Shown here: piece after piece, positions 62,847 to 64,000 of the stretch
How positions within the stretch are numbered: the stretch's first letter is position 1
Layout of the letters: each line of letters begins with the position of its first letter
Source: Fragum whitleyi
Taxonomy: Eukaryota; Mollusca; Bivalvia; Cardiida; Cardiidae
Length of the DNA: 64,000 bases
NCBI GenBank assembly: GCA_948146395.1
Contig: OX411549.1
Location: 36,230,693-36,294,692 of the forward strand
Reading direction: 5' to 3'
Position numbers and translations under genes: made by a program
The notes under the pieces: model-generated
Databases searched by the model: none
Seen by the model: only the letters and a program-made list of their open reading frames with translations
What the model was told of the DNA's origin: nothing

Positions 62847-63339
62847 GTTAGTATTCAGCAGGGCACTAGGTTATTGAATCTTTTTCTTGAACTATATTTT
62901 AGGGGTATGTAGGAGTTAGCTTGTCGGTCGGTCCATCCATTTAGTTTGTTTTGTCCACTCAATTTCTCAGCAACTAATGAGCGGATTTCATTCAAAATTT
63001 GCAGATGTGATCAGTATCAAGTAGAGATGTGCAAGTGATAATTTTTGGTTACAATTCATTCACTTTTGACAGAGTTGTGGCCCTTTGATTGATATAGCTT
63101 TTCATTATTGACAAGCACTTGTAGGGGGGTATAAGTCCTCTTTGTGACAGTCTAATTCTAACTCAATAGAGATTTTACTCAAATTTTGAACAAATTTTTA
63201 ATTCTTTTAAAGCATACAGTACATTCAATGTTACAAGTAATTATTTAGTATCAAAATGCTTTATCACTTTCCTGTTTTTCAAAATATTGGACCTGTCCAA
63301 ATTCAAAGGTTTTGCAAAAGAAAATTTAAAGTGGATTTA
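62847..63339. other. intron 20, first part
   Basis: A GTCGGTCGGTCCATCCATTT microsatellite-like start with TCAGCAACTAATGAGCGGAT recalls the GTCY elements, but no ends are visible. Otherwise nothing. Confidence 0.4.
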
Positions 63340-63480
63340 ATTTGAAAAATAACTATTCAGTAGGGTAGAAAAAAGTGTGGAAAATGAAGAAATTGCTTGT
63401 CAGAAGCAATTTCTTCTTTTTTCACAATGTTTTCTCAATCATAAAATCACAGGCACGTAAAAAGCAGGGATTAAACAGCA
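63340..63480. repeat. hairpin repeat with flanks, reverse of 25305-25440
   Basis: AAATAACTATTCAGTAGGGT, hairpin GAAGAAATTGCTTGTCAGAA with mirror (63367-63440), AATCACAGGCACGTAAAAAG, CAGGGATTAAACAGC. The whole stretch is the inverse of the one in intron 6. Confidence 0.72.
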
Positions 63481-64000
63481 AAGGGTTAATGTTACAAGTA
63501 ATTATTTAGTGTCAAAATGCTTTATTTCCATGCACTTATAAAAGCATTTCAGCAGAAATAATTTTTGGCAAGTCTGCTTGCTGTGAGCAAGATGTATTCT
63601 TCACTATGACAGGTCGATGTATATGTGTAAGTGTGTGTGTGTTCGTCCCACTCTGCCTGGACCATTACTTGTACATTGTTAAATATATTTTTGAATAACT
63701 TTTATTTGGTACAATAATTATTGTTTTACATTATGAGACGATGTACTCTGTGAAATAAACCTTCAGATAGTGTCAAGGTTACAGGTCAGGGAAATGATTT
63801 TATCATGCAATGAAGCCTGATTTGACCTGATATCACCTGTCCGATAACATAACGTTATCAGGCAGTCTATTTTTAGAAACTATTTAAATACTCTTTCACC
63901 AGAATTTCTTTGATTTTTAAATGTTTATTATAGAAATGATTGCATGATGAATAGAATAACATGTAAGTGTCTTAAAATATCAATGTTATCTGGTCTCGGC
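63481..64000. other. intron 20, remainder of window
   Basis: Non-coding. A short duplicate of TTACAAGTAATTATTTAGT (63232 and 63493) followed by ATCAAAATGCTTTAT-like sequence flanks the hairpin repeat. No further exon recognised before the edge. Confidence 0.45.

Noticed and set aside
61541..61573. Ten codons after exon 19 still in frame
   Set aside because: They follow a consensus GTAAGT donor, and exon 20 joins in phase at 61540.

Overview
The window looks like nuclear DNA of a bivalve mollusc. It is AT-rich, has long introns with GT/AG splice sites, and carries many copies of one tRNA-derived SINE family, a jockey/CR1-like LINE, and a crowd of repeats that combine a GTCY microsatellite, tandem core units and a hairpin-plus-CTTGTT end. 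That architecture recalls the bivalve 'pearl' elements and the Drosophila DINE-1/Helentron elements. The species cannot be fixed from the sequence alone.

One protein-coding gene is well supported: a plus-strand CENP-E-like kinesin-7 (kinetochore motor). I could place 20 coding exons between 15979 and 62846. They join in frame to 2109 codons and the gene runs off the right edge. Exons 1-11 encode a complete N-terminal motor domain: P-loop in exon 4, switch I in exon 7, switch II in exon 9, and the YxxSKLT-type and neck region in exons 10-11. Exons 12-13 carry the start of the stalk and the basic patch that in vertebrate CENP-E is the Aurora/PP1 site. Exons 14-20 encode acidic linker and very long coiled coil, mostly in two giant exons (16 and 19, about 2.1 kb each). 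Exon 19 is built from alternating 58-59-residue coiled-coil repeats.

Left of the gene (1-15938) there is no convincing host gene. It holds SINEs, a CGGCCTG-rich repeat block, a broken LINE split by a 967-bp TTAA-flanked inverted-repeat element (5651-9665), a TTAA-flanked MITE with a second copy in intron 18, a short PHD-finger-like remnant (12083-12274), and fragments of rolling-circle-like repeats.

The introns are a repeat museum. Intron 12 holds a three-level nest (32640-35410), including nine 145-bp units in exact register. Introns 14 and 15 each hold a copy of a 177-bp-unit element, so that exon 15 is sandwiched between them. Intron 15 also has a minisatellite split by another such element. 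Intron 18 carries a 5074-bp inverted-repeat element with a 4-bp target duplication (54034-59107) and recurrent GTAACAG motifs. At least eight repeat families in the window share one terminal architecture, which is the most interesting system-level signal here. Two exons (5 and 6) have splice donors that are themselves part of tandem duplications.
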